In this document: piece by piece, positions 52,766 through 64,000 of the stretch
How positions within the stretch are numbered: position 1 is the stretch's first letter
How the letters are laid out: each line of letters begins with the position of its first letter
Assembly (NCBI GenBank): GCA_027625915.1
Contig: JANTQA010000015.1
Location: 12,057,001-12,121,000 of the forward strand
Direction: 5' to 3'
From: Anaeramoeba flamelloides
Taxonomy: Eukaryota; Metamonada; Anaeramoebidae
DNA length: 64,000 nucleotides
Notes under the pieces: generated by a model
The model's database searches: none
The model's input: only the letters and a program-made list of their open reading frames with translations
What the model was told of the DNA's origin: nothing
Position numbers and translations under genes: made by a program

Positions 52766-52968
52766 TACAGTCAGTTCCACTTTTAAGGCACAAACTTTCA
52801 ACAAAATTTAAGGCACAATAAAAATTTCAAATTAAGGCACAAAATTCAGATTCTAGTAAATTTAAATTGTAAAAAACAAAAATTATCAATTTTGTGCTTT
52901 AATTTGAGATTTTTATTGTGCCTTAAATTTCGTTGAAAGTTTGTGCCTTGAAAGTGGAACTGACTGTA
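52766..52968. mobile_element. Tc1/mariner-like MITE (TACAGTCAGTTCC family), copy 3
   Basis: 203 bp bounded by TA. The ends TACAGTCAGTTCCACTTTTA and AAAGTGGAACTGACTGTA are almost perfect. It lies 255 bp from copy 2 in the same family and looks young. Confidence 0.9.
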
Positions 52969-53909
52969 ATGTATTTATAAATACCAATGAAAATTTAAAA
53001 AAAAAAATTACAAAGTTACGATCGATGGAAGAAAGTGAAAAAACCAAAAAAGAGAAATATTTATTAAACAAAAAGTGTTTACACTTTTTAAAAGTTAGGA
53101 ACTTTGTTCTTCAATGTTATTGAAGCCACAGTAATGAAGAAAACTCTCAACCCTAAAATTTGGAATAATTCATTGTTTTGAATTTTTGCACATGTGTAGT
53201 AACTTTTTTTGATTATTATTATTAATAAATCAATGTTTTGAGTTTTGAATTACTATTATTGTAATAAATTTTCTTCTTTCAATAATTAAAAAAAAATAAA
53301 AAGCTTTAAAAACAATGTAAAAATGAATAATTATTATTTTTTTTTCCAATTTCAAAAATAAAATCAATAACATAACTACTTTATCTTTGAACTCTTTTGA
53401 TGTTTTATTATAATTCATATCTGGATTAAAGATAAATAAGAAAATAAATATATCAGTACATCAATATCATTTTAAATTTTTTATAATAAACTTTATGAAA
53501 TAAATGCAAATCGGGGTGTTAAGGGATTTATATAAATATATCTTGTTGTTTTATTAGTATAAAAAATAAAAGTTAAAAATTTCTAGTTGGAGAAAACAGT
53601 AACGTTAATATCCTTTCACATTAGCAATTAAATTGAGTTTTAATAGAATAAATAGTGCATAATTTAAAATTATTTGTATCATCATACTCATTGTTTAAAG
53701 TTTTATCATAGTGGTTTAAAATATCTTTTTGTGAAAAAAGGGTTTATTTTTTGTTTAAAAAAAAAAATTGAATTTATGAATGAATTGTTGTTTAATTACG
53801 ATTGCAATATTTAATTTAAGAGATAATAAATAATAATTTAAAAAATACTACATTTGTTGAATAAAAATGAAAAAAAATAATAAAAAAATTTTTTTAATAA
53901 ACATTTAGT

Positions 53910-54600
53910 GTGCTAGGTTTTTTGAATTTTAAAAAAGATGGATCAAAATCAATAATTTAATATAATTCTTGAAAATTCTGGAGAGTCAAACGAAAGTGTG
54001 GGACAAGTTCAGTGGATTGTGTAGTTTCTCCAAAATTCGAAAGATAATCGAAAATTTAAAGGTTTTACCTAATTCTTTTAAATTCCAGAAAACTTAACTG
54101 CGGCCTTTTTCAATTGTTATTTTTGTTTCGAAAATCTATTGATTTTCAAATAAAGACAAAAATTGTAAAAAAAAAAAACGACGGGTGTCCGTAGAGTGCT
54201 GTAGATTGCTCTATCTTTTCCAGAACTCAAAAGAATGGAGAAAAATATTTGATTTTACTCAATTCTTTTAAATTCTGGGTAAGCTAACTGTGGTTTTTTT
54301 GAATTTGAGAAATAAAAAGAAAATTTCTAAGAAATATTGTTTTAATTTCTTAAATTAAAAAAAGTCTAATGAAAAGTGTCCTAGAGTGCCGTAGAGTGTT
54401 CTAGGTTTTCTTGACGTTTTTTATTTTATTTGTAAAATCTATTGATTTTCTTTAGGTTTTTTTTACTTTAGAAATAAACAGAAAACTCAAGAAAACCTAA
54501 CGAGAGTGTCCTAGGTTTTTTTTACTTTTTGGAATAAACCGAAAATTTATTAAAATTTTCTGTTTATTCCAAAAAGTAAAAAAAACCTAACGGAAAAACA
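53910..54600. repeat. Family D hairpin array with 10-bp tandem units
   Basis: Contains GTAGAGTGCTGTAGATTGCT and CTAGAGTGCCGTAGAGTGTT (pairs of 10-bp units), an AATTCTTTTAAATTC hairpin arm, and a long stem near 54521-54585 in which TTTTTACTTTTTGGAATAAA faces TTTATTCCAAAAAGTAAAAA. The organisation matches 29451-29965. Confidence 0.75.
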
Positions 54601-55822
54601 AAAACAAAAAAATATTTTTTTTTCAATTCAAAATAATAAATAATTATTTAATTGTCAAAATAATTGGTTTCACATTTGAAAGAAATTTATTAAATTTAAA
54701 AAACTTTTCAATAATAAAAAAATAATATCATAGCTATGAAAAGAAAATTTTCAAAACTTTAGACGAGCAAATTTTAAAAAAAAACTTTATCGAAACGGGA
54801 AAATTGATTTTTTTAAACTTAAATTTTAAAATCCTTCCAAATAATTTTTGATCCAAGATCTCTTATTCAACAATAATATTTATTTTAAGTGAAGTTATTA
54901 AAAAGTGAAATATACAAAATATTTTAATTATTTTTGAAGAAATTTATTTTATGATCATGTTTTGATCCAAAAATACAAACAAAAATTCTATCGTTTATTT
55001 GAAAATTAATTGGGAAAAAGAATTAGTTTGAAATTATAATTCATTTCTTCATAATTGAGAAAGGAGTTTGTTTAACAGATATAATCTTTCACTGTGAAAA
55101 AAACACTCAATTGATTTTCGAAAAAAAAATTCAATCAGTTCCGAGACTATTATTTGAAATTTAAAGCAGAGATACAATTTCAGTTCATTATCCTTTTTGA
55201 ATCAATTCTTAAAATTTTGTTTTATTTGGAATTCTAAGTTCACTCTGAATAAATAGAAGAACAAAAGTTACAAAAAAACACATAATTCACTTGAATCATA
55301 ACCTATTTCAGAAAAACTCTCTTTATTCAAAAAAAGAATTATGGAAAAATGAAGTAAAAAATTTTTCCCTTTTTCTTATTCAAATCCCAGTCTTCACTGA
55401 GGTACTAAAGTTCTCCTCAAGAAATCACAGCCCCATAGATACTCAAACAGTAGATTTAAATAATAGTTCAAATTTTGTCAAAAAGTAAAAGATTTTCCAA
55501 AAACTGATTACACGAAAATATAAGACACGAATTTATCACTATTATTTTTTTGAAGTGAATTGTTCTTTTCAAAAAGATATGAAAATAACTCAACAATCAT
55601 ATTTCTGTTGCTGTTGAAAATGACAAATTATTTGTTTTTACCTTTCCTATAATTTGAGCTTCACTAAAAGTATTTCACAAAGCCAGAAACACTGAGTTGT
55701 GAGAGAAAAAACATAATGTCAAAATAACGTTCTTTTTTCTGGTTCTCATAAAAAAAAATTTTTCCATATTTTTTTCATTTTTTTAAAACAATAAATAGGT
55801 TTTAATAAGCAAATCTTTCAAA

Positions 55823-57226
55823 ATGTCAAGATCATTAAACAAATTTGAAAAACAGTTTTGTTTTATGGGAATAAAAATGTCATTTAACTTCGTTGTTAAA
55901 GGCAACCTAACTTTAGAACTGATTAACGAGACTTGTAAGAGAATCTACGAACACCAGCCAATACTTCAGAAAAAAACGCAATTCAAAAAAAAAGAAGAAG
56001 ATCTCGAGATCAATTGGGTTTCAAGGAACTTCGAAGAAGCCTTTGAAATTGAGGTACTTGAGAAAGATGTCAACAACCATGAGCAAGTTGTTGACGAAAC
56101 TTTAACAAGGCTTGACAAATTACAAGGCAAGAAAGAAGACTGCAAAACATATCTTGTCTGGATCCAAGACCAAAGCGAGGAACAATTACAAACGATCATT
56201 GCCTTGGTAGATCATTTGTATTTTGATGCAAGATCCTGCTTAGCTTTTGTCAGCGAGTTTATGAAATTTTTGCCTCAAGAAAAAGAAGAAGAAAAAGAAA
56301 AAGAAAAAGAAAAAGAAAAAGAAACAAAAAAGGAGATAAAGATCAAGCCATTGGAGCCACAAGATCTTGATTTGATGGATCTTTGCAATGGCACGACGGC
56401 TTATGAAAAAGTGTGCTCCTTAGGATACAAGTATGGTGTCGAAAGGCCTTGGAACGACTTAAAACTTGATCACTTGCCACCTCTCAATGCCCCACCAAAG
56501 TTTGAAACAATCAGCGATCATGGGTATACCGAAAAAAGCACACGGCCACAATTGCATTTCAAGTTATCTCAAGAAGAAACAGCCTCCTTTATAAAAAAAT
56601 GCAAATCTGAGCAAGTGACACCGTGGTGTGCGCTAACAACATTATTAATGTTTTCCATTTACAAAACGGATCATTCGAATGTTGAAACTTACAAATATTT
56701 ACCTGGCGCCTTTGTTGATTTAAGAGCACGCCTCCAAACCCCACTAAGCCCTGAGCTTTTCGGTTCGTTTTCATGGGTGACCGAACTTGAAGAGATGGAT
56801 TTAAATCCAAAGGAAACCAAATTTTGGCAATTCAGCAAACTCTTAAAAAAGATGATAGATGCGCAATTAGAACAAAGAGAAGTCGAAAGCAATGTACAAG
56901 CATTTGACAAGCATCAGGGCTTTATAATTGGTGTTCCAAATTGCTCAAGTATAAATAATTATGGCTCCTATGATCAATTGGGCTTTTGTAAAGGAAATGA
57001 AAAATTCAAGCTCATAGACATCGCTTACGTCGGGCACGAATACCCCATGCTTGCTCATTTACAAATCGTGTCATTCTCTTTCAACAACGAATTGCGCTTT
57101 AACCCCTTGTTTTCTCGTCAATTTTTCAAAAGAGAAAAAATTCTTAATTTGATGAGTAATTATTTCATCAAAGGAATCAAGAAAATTGTTAATAATGAAA
57201 ATGATATTATATTAAATCAATTTTGA
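55823..57226 (+). CDS. CoA-dependent acyltransferase superfamily protein (alcohol acetyltransferase / condensation-like)
   Basis: 467 aa in one exon, TGA stop. The fold family transfers acyl groups from CoA or carrier proteins to alcohols or amines; substrate unknown. The N-terminal half opens LNKFEKQFCFMG, typical of alcohol acetyltransferase or PapA-like proteins. The catalytic motif is H131xxxD135 in ALVDHLYFDARS. The usual HHxxxDG has Asp for the first His and Ala for Gly here, while the essential His and the structural Asp remain. A Glu-Lys tract (about 157-182) is a low-complexity insertion. The C-terminal half has LPGAFVDLRARLQTPLSPELFGSF, the channel-forming block of this superfamily, and later SSINNYGSYD near the second motif. 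No signal peptide or carrier domain, so a free-standing cytosolic enzyme is likely. The family call is good; specificity is not assigned. Confidence 0.75.
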   Translation: MSRSLNKFEKQFCFMGIKMSFNFVVKGNLTLELINETCKRIYEHQPILQKKTQFKKKEEDLEINWVSRNFEEAFEIEVLEKDVNNHEQVVDETLTRLDKLQGKKEDCKTYLVWIQDQSEEQLQTIIALVDHLYFDARSCLAFVSEFMKFLPQEKEEEKEKEKEKEKETKKEIKIKPLEPQDLDLMDLCNGTTAYEKVCSLGYKYGVERPWNDLKLDHLPPLNAPPKFETISDHGYTEKSTRPQLHFKLSQEETASFIKKCKSEQVTPWCALTTLLMFSIYKTDHSNVETYKYLPGAFVDLRARLQTPLSPELFGSFSWVTELEEMDLNPKETKFWQFSKLLKKMIDAQLEQREVESNVQAFDKHQGFIIGVPNCSSINNYGSYDQLGFCKGNEKFKLIDIAYVGHEYPMLAHLQIVSFSFNNELRFNPLFSRQFFKREKILNLMSNYFIKGIKKIVNNENDIILNQF

Positions 57227-57578
57227 ATTTAATTTCATTTACCAACTTTACTCAGATACAAATCAAATTTTTCTCATTTGAGATATCAAAAAATAAAAAT
57301 AAAAATAACAATAAAAACAGATACTTTATTATCTCGAAGCAAAAATTAAACTAAACAATATGAATGTCAGATCTCATGAAATATTGCCATACTAATTAGT
57401 TTTTTTTTAATTCGTTTTGTAATACTATTTAGTTTTTTTTTAATCCAAATAGCGTTATTTTCAATATTTTTTTGATAAAATTAAATTATTTATACAAATA
57501 AAAAATTTTATTTAAAAATTTCATAAAGCTTTTTTTTTTTTTTTCTTTTTTCTTTTTTTTTTTTTCAATATTAATAAT

Positions 57579-58113
57579 AAACTAGATTCCAAAAATTTGG
57601 ACACAGTTTAAACAGTTGAAAGAACATCATTACTGTACTTTAAATTCAAATTGGAAAGAATTTTGATTTTACAAACAATTTCATTTTTTGTCTTTTTTGT
57701 TTTCTTTTCATTTCCTTTTTTGCAGTTACGTAATCTGTTTCATTAGATCTCGAAATTTTTTTTCAATGGTTGATAGAAGGTTAGTGTTGAGTTTGTTAAA
57801 TTGGAAAATCAAATACAATTGGTAGTTGGTATCTTATCATTTGATCGATCAACAATTGTTGGTGAAATTTCAACAAATTTACCAATACATTTTTTGTTCC
57901 ACTGGTTTCATTCTTTTGGACACACTGGTTTTTATTTTTGAGTTTTAAATTTTTTTCTTTTATTTGGATGAAAATGATTACTTATAAAAACATTAATACC
58001 TTGTAACTTAAATGTGGTTTAATATTAGGTTTGGGAAAATACAATAAATTGGGTTTTTTTTTGCCTATTTTTGATTTTGGGTGTGTCCAAATTTTTGGAA
58101 TGAGGTTTAGTTT
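57579..58113. mobile_element. 540-bp mariner-like non-autonomous element, copy a
   Basis: 535 bp. The left end is AAACTAGATTCC plus AAAAATTTGGACAC. The right end, read inverted, is AAACTAAACCTCATTCC plus AAAAATTTGGACAC. No ORF, so it needs a transposase from elsewhere. Copy b is at 28630-29170; partial copies are at 43388-43487 and about 22620-23010. Confidence 0.8.
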
Positions 58114-58614
58114 AATATCAGCAAAGCACTGTAATTCTAAAAATTGGATATTAAAAAATTAGATTTAAATATTTATTTCAAGTTTTCAAATTCTTCTTGA
58201 ATATATTTCTCGATTGTATACAATCAAGTCTTTTAAAAAAGTTTTTTAAAAAAATATTATAATCAAACTCTAGAATAACTCAATTGAATTTTCTCAAATA
58301 TTTTATCGATATTTTTCGAATTTTTTTTTCATTATATTTTTATTATATTAAATATTCTAATCATATGTGTTTTGATGAAAAATTCAAAGCATAAATACAA
58401 TAAATTTCATAATTTTGATTAATCATATTCAAGGGTTTCCATGTATGTTTGCTAAGAATAACATATACCCCTTAATTTCATTTATTTTTAGACTCTAGAA
58501 GATAAGTGAGAAAAAAACAAGTTATTGAATCATTTAAATTAAAAAGAAAAAATAACAATATAAATTGAAAATAAAAAATATTTAAAATAGTAAAAATATT
58601 GTATATATTCAGGT

Positions 58615-59130
58615 GCTTAGTGTCCAATCTCGGAGTGTTATTTTGTTTTTTTTTTATGAAAAGGAAGAGAATAAAATCTGAGATCTTAACTATATTCCTC
58701 TCAAATTAAAGAAAATCTATCTCAGGCAAAATATCAATTATTAATGACTGATTTTGTATTTTTTCTTATATTAGATAATCTTTCTATCAGGGTTTTGTGT
58801 CAGAGTATCTTCAAGTGTTAAAGAGTGTATATATTTTCTAAAATCTTTCCAAATTCTCAAAAAATAAATGGATTTTACTCAATTATTTTGAATTTTTGAA
58901 AAAATCTAACTGAGGTTTTTAGTTAATTTTTGAAATGAAAATAAAAATAAATAAAATTTATTTTCATTTCAATAAGTAAAAAAAGCATAATAGCAGTTTT
59001 CTTTATGTTTTTTTTTTTTTTTTTTATTAAAATCGATAGATTTTAAGAATAAAACAGAAAAATCAAGAAGCCCTAACAATACTTTTCCATATTTCAAAAT
59101 AATAGAGAAAAATCAAATATTTTATTATAT
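58615..59130. repeat. Family D hairpin-repeat, decayed
   Basis: GTGCTTAGTGTCC, GTGTCAGAGTATCTTCAAGTG and a GGATTTTACTCAATTATTTT block. A hairpin near 58935-58985 has AAATGAAAATAAAAATAAAT facing ATTTATTTTCATTTC. Same module order as the other D copies, with more changes. Confidence 0.45.
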
Positions 59131-59168
59131 TCTTCTAAATTTTTGAAAATCTATAGTCTATCCAAAGA

Positions 59169-59286
59169 TACAGTGAAATTTTTTCAATATGAGCTTACTT
59201 ATTCTTAATTTCAACTTTTTAAAAATGTATATCAACACCAAAATTTGATATTGAAAAAAATTCGCCCTAGCCTTGGAACAGCTGTA
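59169..59286. mobile_element. Family H Tc1-like MITE, short decayed copy
   Basis: Bounded by TACAGTG on the left and CCTAGCCTTGGAACAGCTGTA on the right. The right end matches the right end of 38891-39039; the left end retains only the outermost bases. Confidence 0.45.
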
Positions 59287-59409
59287 ACAGCAATTTTTTT
59301 CTAATTAGTACAAATTAAATAAATTTTCTTTTGATAACTTACTGGTATTTGGATTATTTAAGAGAAAAAACTAATTACAACAGAATAATTGTTAATTTGA
59401 TGTTACAAA

Positions 59410-59411
<2 letters not shown>

Positions 59412-59452
<41 letters not shown>
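59412..59452. repeat. (TA)n microsatellite
   Basis: About twenty uninterrupted TA units. Confidence 0.95.
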
Positions 59453-59453
<1 letters not shown>

Positions 59454-59636
59454 TTTTTTTCGTGAAATTTTTTAATTATTTATCTTCTTCTCTTACTTTT
59501 TGCTTTGTGGGTTTTTCTTAATAACACCTTTCTCTCGATAAATAAATCAACAAATGCCCTATTTAGATTTTTTATCCCATCATTTTTTAATTGCCTAATA
59601 ATATCATTTCTTTTATTTTCTAGAAATTTGATTTTG

Positions 59637-59733
59637 CATTAAGGGTCTAGTTATTTATGTGGTTTACCCCATAGCAAAGAGTGACCTGAGACCAAAAAAG
59701 GATATTGTGAAATTGCCCTTCTTTTGATTGACA
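59637..59733 (+). pseudogene. Coding-like fragment related to 34951-35100
   Basis: The frame IKGLVIYVVYPIAKSDLRPK then KDIVKLPFF and stop. It shares the KKDIVK block and the DNA AAGGATATTGTGAAATT with the 35-kb fragment. It is short, has no start codon, and its family is unknown. Confidence 0.35.
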
Positions 59734-59929
59734 ACATTCATCTAGACAAAAAAAAATTAAAGATAATCTCATTGTTAAAATAATTCAAATTACAAAAAAT
59801 GTTGAAAAGAAATCACAATTTCAAAAAATCAAAATTCAGATAACCAAAAAAAATTTTGGGATCTCTTTGCAAAAATTCAAATAAAAAAAATCCAAAAGAT
59901 TCACAATTCCAAAAAATCAAATAAAAAAG

Positions 59930-60480
59930 AAACATTAAAAGAATTCTCAATTTCAAAAAATCAATTACTTGTTCATAAAGAAAATTTGTTTCTTATTTTT
60001 AAATTTCCAAAGGGTTAAATTTCTTCAATTTAAAACAAATTGTTTTCTTGAAGTCTGCAATCAATTTAATTCGATTTAATTTAATTTGTGGTTATTTGTA
60101 ACCCTCTAAATTTGACCAAGTAAGGATTATGTAACATTAATGAGAAAAAAATAACTTATTTGAGAAAAGGAAAAAAGGAAAAAAAAAATTTAAGAGATCT
60201 CAAAAAGCATCAAAGATACACACTTTAAAACGAAAACAGTTGTTTTCAAAATTGTAAATCACAACGATTCTAATTGGAAATTGAGAGTTGTCTCGATCTT
60301 TTGCACTTTTTTCTCTATGAGTGTCCTCTTTTTTGATTGTTGATTTTTGGAGATCGATCGAGCTTCACTTGTTGGTTTGGTTTTTGATTGGTGTTAAGTA
60401 CTCATAAAAATTATAAAATTTTTTTTTCTATTTCAGAAAATTATAATTTCACCGTAATGACTCGACCCTTAAGGACATTT
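59930..60480 (-). mobile_element. Family G repeat, minus orientation, most complete
   Basis: Ends GTAATGACTCGACCCTTAAG, the complement of the 43488 start. Inside, in reversed order: CAAAGGGTTAAATTTCTTC, GTAACCCTCTAAATTTG, GAGATCTCAAAAAGCATCAA, TTCTAATTGGAAATTGAG and TTGTTGATTTTTGGAGATC. Confidence 0.65.
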
Positions 60481-61007
60481 TTATATTTTGATTGTTAAAA
60501 ATGGCTTGTGGATTTAATTGGGAGTTTTTTGAATGTGCTGGTAACTCTCCTTTTTTTATAATTTTGAATTTTGTTGAAAACTTTTGTAATTTCAGAAACG
60601 TCTTGGTAAAAATTGTTTTGGTTGTTATTGAATAGAAAAAAATGAGAGTTGATATCTGAGTTTGAGTTGGTATTAGTGGTTTACTTGAGATTTTCAAGTT
60701 TGGTTTGGTTTGGCTTGGCTTTGTTGGGAATTGTTGTTGAATTTGAAGATTAAAAAATTCCAAGAGTATTTTGAAAAACCTTTGTTTTTGTTGAGAATTG
60801 TTGTCCATATTGTTGATCGACAAAAAAGTTGGGATCAGAAAAAAATTTAACAATAAAAAAAGTTGAAAAAAAAGGTTGATTTTTAGTGTTGTTTCAATTT
60901 GTGTTGGTGTGAGGTTTCGTTTGATTGTTTAAAACCATGTATTTCATCTTCTTTTTTTTTATTATTCAGAAGAACAAATAAAAAAAAGCATGAAAAGAGA
61001 AACAAAT

Positions 61008-61792
61008 TTAAAAGTCATCTTCATCACAAGTAGGAAGAGGAACTTTTGAGGCTTGTTCAAGTTCTTCTTGATTTTTTTGCATTTCTTTTTGGTTGATTTG
61101 AATAATTGGTGGTACCAGCGAAATCGCAACAGTAAAATTTAAAGAAGGTTTGCCAGTAAGCTTCCTGACTAAAGAAAGGAAAGGCTTTTCAAAATTGTAA
61201 TTTGACTTTGCAGAGATTTCGTAATAAGGGATGTTTTTCCTTCGATGGAACGTGATTTGCTTTGCGCGTACTTTTCGATCTTTGATATCACATTTGTTAC
61301 CAACTAAGACCATTGGTATTGTGTCTGCGACTCGAACAATATCTCTGTACCATACAGGCACGTTTTTGTATGTCTCTCTTGAAGAGACATCAAACATGAC
61401 AATGGCTGCGTGTGCACCAATATAGTATCCGTCCCGAAGTCCTCCAAATACTTCCTATTTGTTTGTGTAAAATTGATTAAAGAAGAAATTGTGTTGATGT
61501 AATACAAAAGTAAAAAATTATCTTGTCGATTGTGAAGAAATCGTAAAGCTGAAAATTTTCAAATGAATTTTACTTGGCCAGCAGTGTCCCAAATGTTGAG
61601 TAGAACAGGACCGAAATTGGTATAAAACACTAAAGGATGAACTTCAGCTCCAACAGTCGCCAAATATTCTTTACGAAATTCACCTGTTAAATGACGATTA
61701 ACATAGGTTGTTTTTCCTACAGCCCCATCACCCACAATGACAATCTTAAATACATAGTGTGCTTCCTTTTCGTTCTTAATTTGATGATACAT
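61008..61792 (-). CDS. RAN: GTP-binding nuclear protein Ran, two exons
   Basis: Small GTPase that gives direction to nuclear transport and helps spindle assembly. Exons (minus) 61574-61792 and 61008-61454; intron 119 bp, phase 0, between WDTAGQ and [11 protein letters not shown]. Joined 221 aa (human 216), TAA stop. G1 is [19 protein letters not shown]. The switch I region [12 protein letters not shown] and switch II WDTAGQE follow. [13 protein letters not shown] and [19 protein letters not shown] are Ran-specific. The C-terminal helix [20 protein letters not shown] is followed by an acidic end DEDDF (usual DEDDDL). There is no prenylation Cys, as expected for Ran. The GDGAVGK form replaces the usual GDGGTGK of Ran, a Rho-like P-loop spelling. 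Confidence 0.96.
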
Positions 61793-64000
61793 GTTGTTGT
61801 TTTTGAGAAGTGAAAAGAGTTGATTGAAAAAATAATAAAGTTTTTATTCCAATTTTTTATTTTTAAGAGATTTTTTTGATTTGATCTAAATTTTTTTAAT
61901 TTTTTAATTTTTTAAGGTTACTTTATGAAATAAAATTGAGAATTTTGTAATCTGATCAAACTCTTCATTAACCAATAAACAGTTGTTTTTTTCATTAGAG
62001 TCCTTGAAAAGGTTGTTGGACTTCTTTTTTATTTGGGAATTACATAAATTGTTACCCATTCATACTCAAAATAATTGTTTGTATTAGCTAGTTATCAACT
62101 TTTTATTTAGTTGTTAAATACAGTCGTTTTCCAATTAAGAAATGTATATTTTTCTTTCAAGCTTCGAAAAGCATAATGGTAATTATTTGTAGACAAAACC
62201 CAAGGCCATGTCAAAAAATAATTAGAGATTACAACTACAACTAATAAGGTTTTTCTTTCTTTCATAATTGAATTTTAAAAAATTATTTTTATCTCAAAGT
62301 ATTAAAAAGAAAGGTTTTAAATTAAAAAAACTCTAGATTATCTTGATAAATAATCTTGTGAAGGTTTTGGTTTTTTCTATTATTCCAATCATTGGAGATT
62401 TATTTGATAACTTGAAATTATAATTTTTCTATCTTTATGGGAAAATGATAGTATCATAAATTAGTACTGTATTTTACTCAGGTGCTAACAAAGATAGTTT
62501 TTTTTTATTGAATATAAGAATTGAGAACAGGATCTAATTCAAATCTGATTTCTGAAAGTAAACATAATAATTTTAAAAATTTTGAAAGAAAAAATGGTTT
62601 GAAAAATCGATAAATTTAGAGGTTAAGAAAGGTATGAATGTTAAACTACAAGAAAAAAATCAGATCTAATGAGTAAATAATTTTTTGAAATTGGAAATAC
62701 AAAACTAAAGAAATTTAAAATAGTACTGAGAAATTGTTTAAGGATTATCCCAATAGACAACTGATAATTTCATAATGTATTGAAACATTCACTCACTACA
62801 GCAGATTTGTTATGGATCTTCTTTAAGGTACCAATAGTCGAAATAAAAACTTCTATTAAATTATATAACAAATTGAAAAAAAAAATCAGATCTCTTTAAA
62901 TTGAAAAATGAATGAAAAAATTCATGATTATTAAAATACCTGGATTAACAGTAAATATCAGTTCTCTGTTTGAATTATTATTTTTAAATAGTTTGATCCT
63001 TTTTTTCTCACATTGGAAAAGTTCTGAATTAAAAATAGTTTCTAATTTAGTTCAAAAAATAGAATATTTTCTAACAAGAAGAAACAAATATTGTTGTCTT
63101 TGAAGAAACTCTACAAAAATACTTTTTATAAATAAAGCGAATACGTTTTGGAATTACTTGGTATAATGAATCCACTTAATTTCGAAAAAATATTACAATA
63201 ATTATTTTATACTTGAAAAAATATATTTTTTTATTGAACATATAGTTTCAATCAATTTTTTATTTTTAGTTTGAAGAAAAAATCATGAAAAATTAAAAAA
63301 TAAATTTGCAGATATGTTAGTACTTGAATCGTTTTTTTAATATTTAGTTTCAAAATAATGATTAATATTTACTTTTTAATTGTATTATTTTTAATCAATA
63401 ATTAATTACTAAAATCTATTCTATTTAAAGAATTTAGTAATAAAATACAGATTAATAGTATCAATGTGTTTTAATATATTTTTCTTAATTTTATTAAATA
63501 ATTTCAAATAAATAATATAAATTAAAGTTAATAATTATCATAAATAATTTATAAAAATTCTCAATAATAAATAAATAAATAATAAGGTTTTTCTATTTAT
63601 ACCCAGTATATTTGTAAAAAAAATACATAATCTGTTAAATTTCCAAGAAATTAAATAAATTATTGAAAATAAAATAAAATATTTAATTATTGGGTTATTT
63701 AATTAGTAAAGATTTTGTATAATTTTTATTGTATTTTCAAAATAAAATTATCTTTTTAATCATAATTGTTTATAAAAACTCTCAGAAATTACAAAAAGTA
63801 ATATTTCATAAAAATAAAAATATTTTATATATTTTTCTTTTTTGTATTTTAATCCAATAAGCTCAAATAAAAAATTATCAGATCTTTATCCTTGGAATTT
63901 AATTGTATAAAATGAAATATCTTGACAATAACAAAAAATTCTTCTCACAAGTTGGCAAAGAGTGTTAGTTTAACAAGTATATTTTGATTCCTTCTGTAAA
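61793..64000. other. Ran 5' flank and AT-rich end of window
   Basis: 61793-62100 is the presumed Ran promoter side, with a TTCATTAACCAATAAACA stretch near 61969 reminiscent of the upstream motif at 36.2 and 51.2 kb. The remainder is extremely AT-rich. The 63-codon ORF at 62912-63103 has no family signature. No gene or clear repeat was recognised. Confidence 0.5.

Larger units (their letters stand above)
50823..55822. other. RPT6 5' flank, repeats, acyltransferase 5' flank
   Basis: 50823-51300 is a GC-richer presumed RPT6 promoter region with the shared motif at 51195-51262. 51490-51660 resembles family B. Two adjacent Tc1-like MITEs, a partial family C piece near 53090 and a long family D array (53910-54600) follow. 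55150-55822 is the acyltransferase 5' flank. An ORF at 55291-55488 overlaps a repeated upstream motif and is not called. Confidence 0.5.
57227..61007. other. Intergenic repeats between the acyltransferase and Ran genes
   Basis: Holds the best 540-bp mariner-like element, a family D block (about 58615-59130), a family H MITE, a (TA)n tract, a coding-like fragment related to 34951-35100, and family G in minus orientation. The 134-codon minus frame at 60449-60853 runs into the G end and is not called. Confidence 0.5.

Noticed and set aside
60449-60853. 134-codon minus-strand ORF (with an internal MDNNSQQKQRF start)
   Set aside because: Composition is Thr/Lys/Phe/Gln-rich without a motif, and its last codons are the terminal bases of a family G repeat.

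Overview
This window is nuclear DNA from a very AT-rich unicellular eukaryote. By eye about three quarters of the bases are A or T, and long A and T homopolymers are everywhere. Every recognisable gene is a eukaryotic housekeeping or signalling gene: RalGAP-alpha, protein phosphatase 4 catalytic subunit, ribosomal stalk protein P2, a RhoGAP, PRP39, SRP54, proteasome ATPase Rpt6 and Ran. Introns are spliceosomal (GT..AG) and the standard code fits, with TAA stops and one TGA stop. The mix of Ras-family regulators, Lys/Glu-rich low complexity and AT-rich DNA would suit a free-living protist such as a metamonad (for example Anaeramoeba) or an amoebozoan. That placement is inference; the window holds no rRNA to settle it.

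Layout: 45-1576 (+) last visible exon of a RalGAP-alpha-like gene; 4989-11192 (-) PPP4C in four exons; 11.2-19.3 kb a repeat-rich gene desert with nested foldback elements and two weak coding-like stretches; 19308-19649 (-) RPLP2; 21175-22146 (+) RhoGAP; 25937-31421 (-) PRP39 in three exons; 31.4-41 kb repeats plus a small ORF at 35464-35697 (-) whose C-terminus copies the ribosomal P-stalk tail; 41094-43086 (+) SRP54 in three exons; 46660-50822 (-) RPT6 in four exons; 55823-57226 (+) a CoA-dependent acyltransferase; 61008-61792 (-) Ran in two exons. I rebuilt the exon chains by hand from protein-family conservation and GT..AG sites. The totals (308, 542, 502, 400 and 221 aa) match the usual family lengths, which supports the models.

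The rest is mostly repeats. At least ten short inverted-repeat families recur. They include Tc1/mariner-like MITEs with TA ends, a 540-bp element with TCCAAAAATTTGGACAC ends, a GTGGAAAAAAAGTG family, a family ending in TTCATTCAGCTTTCC, a family of chained hairpins joined by 10-bp TAGAGTGCCG units, and AATAGAGACTAGTCCC elements. They insert into each other; one site is three deep. The four long introns (1.3-3.9 kb) hold LINE or repeat sequence, while the other introns are 118-257 bp. I label the repeat families with letters (B, C, D...) only for cross-reference inside this answer.

The genes are not an operon and share no pathway. They are ordinary dispersed eukaryotic genes. Two short sequence motifs recur upstream of several of them and may be promoter elements. 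No CRISPR array, prophage, rRNA or convincing tRNA was seen.
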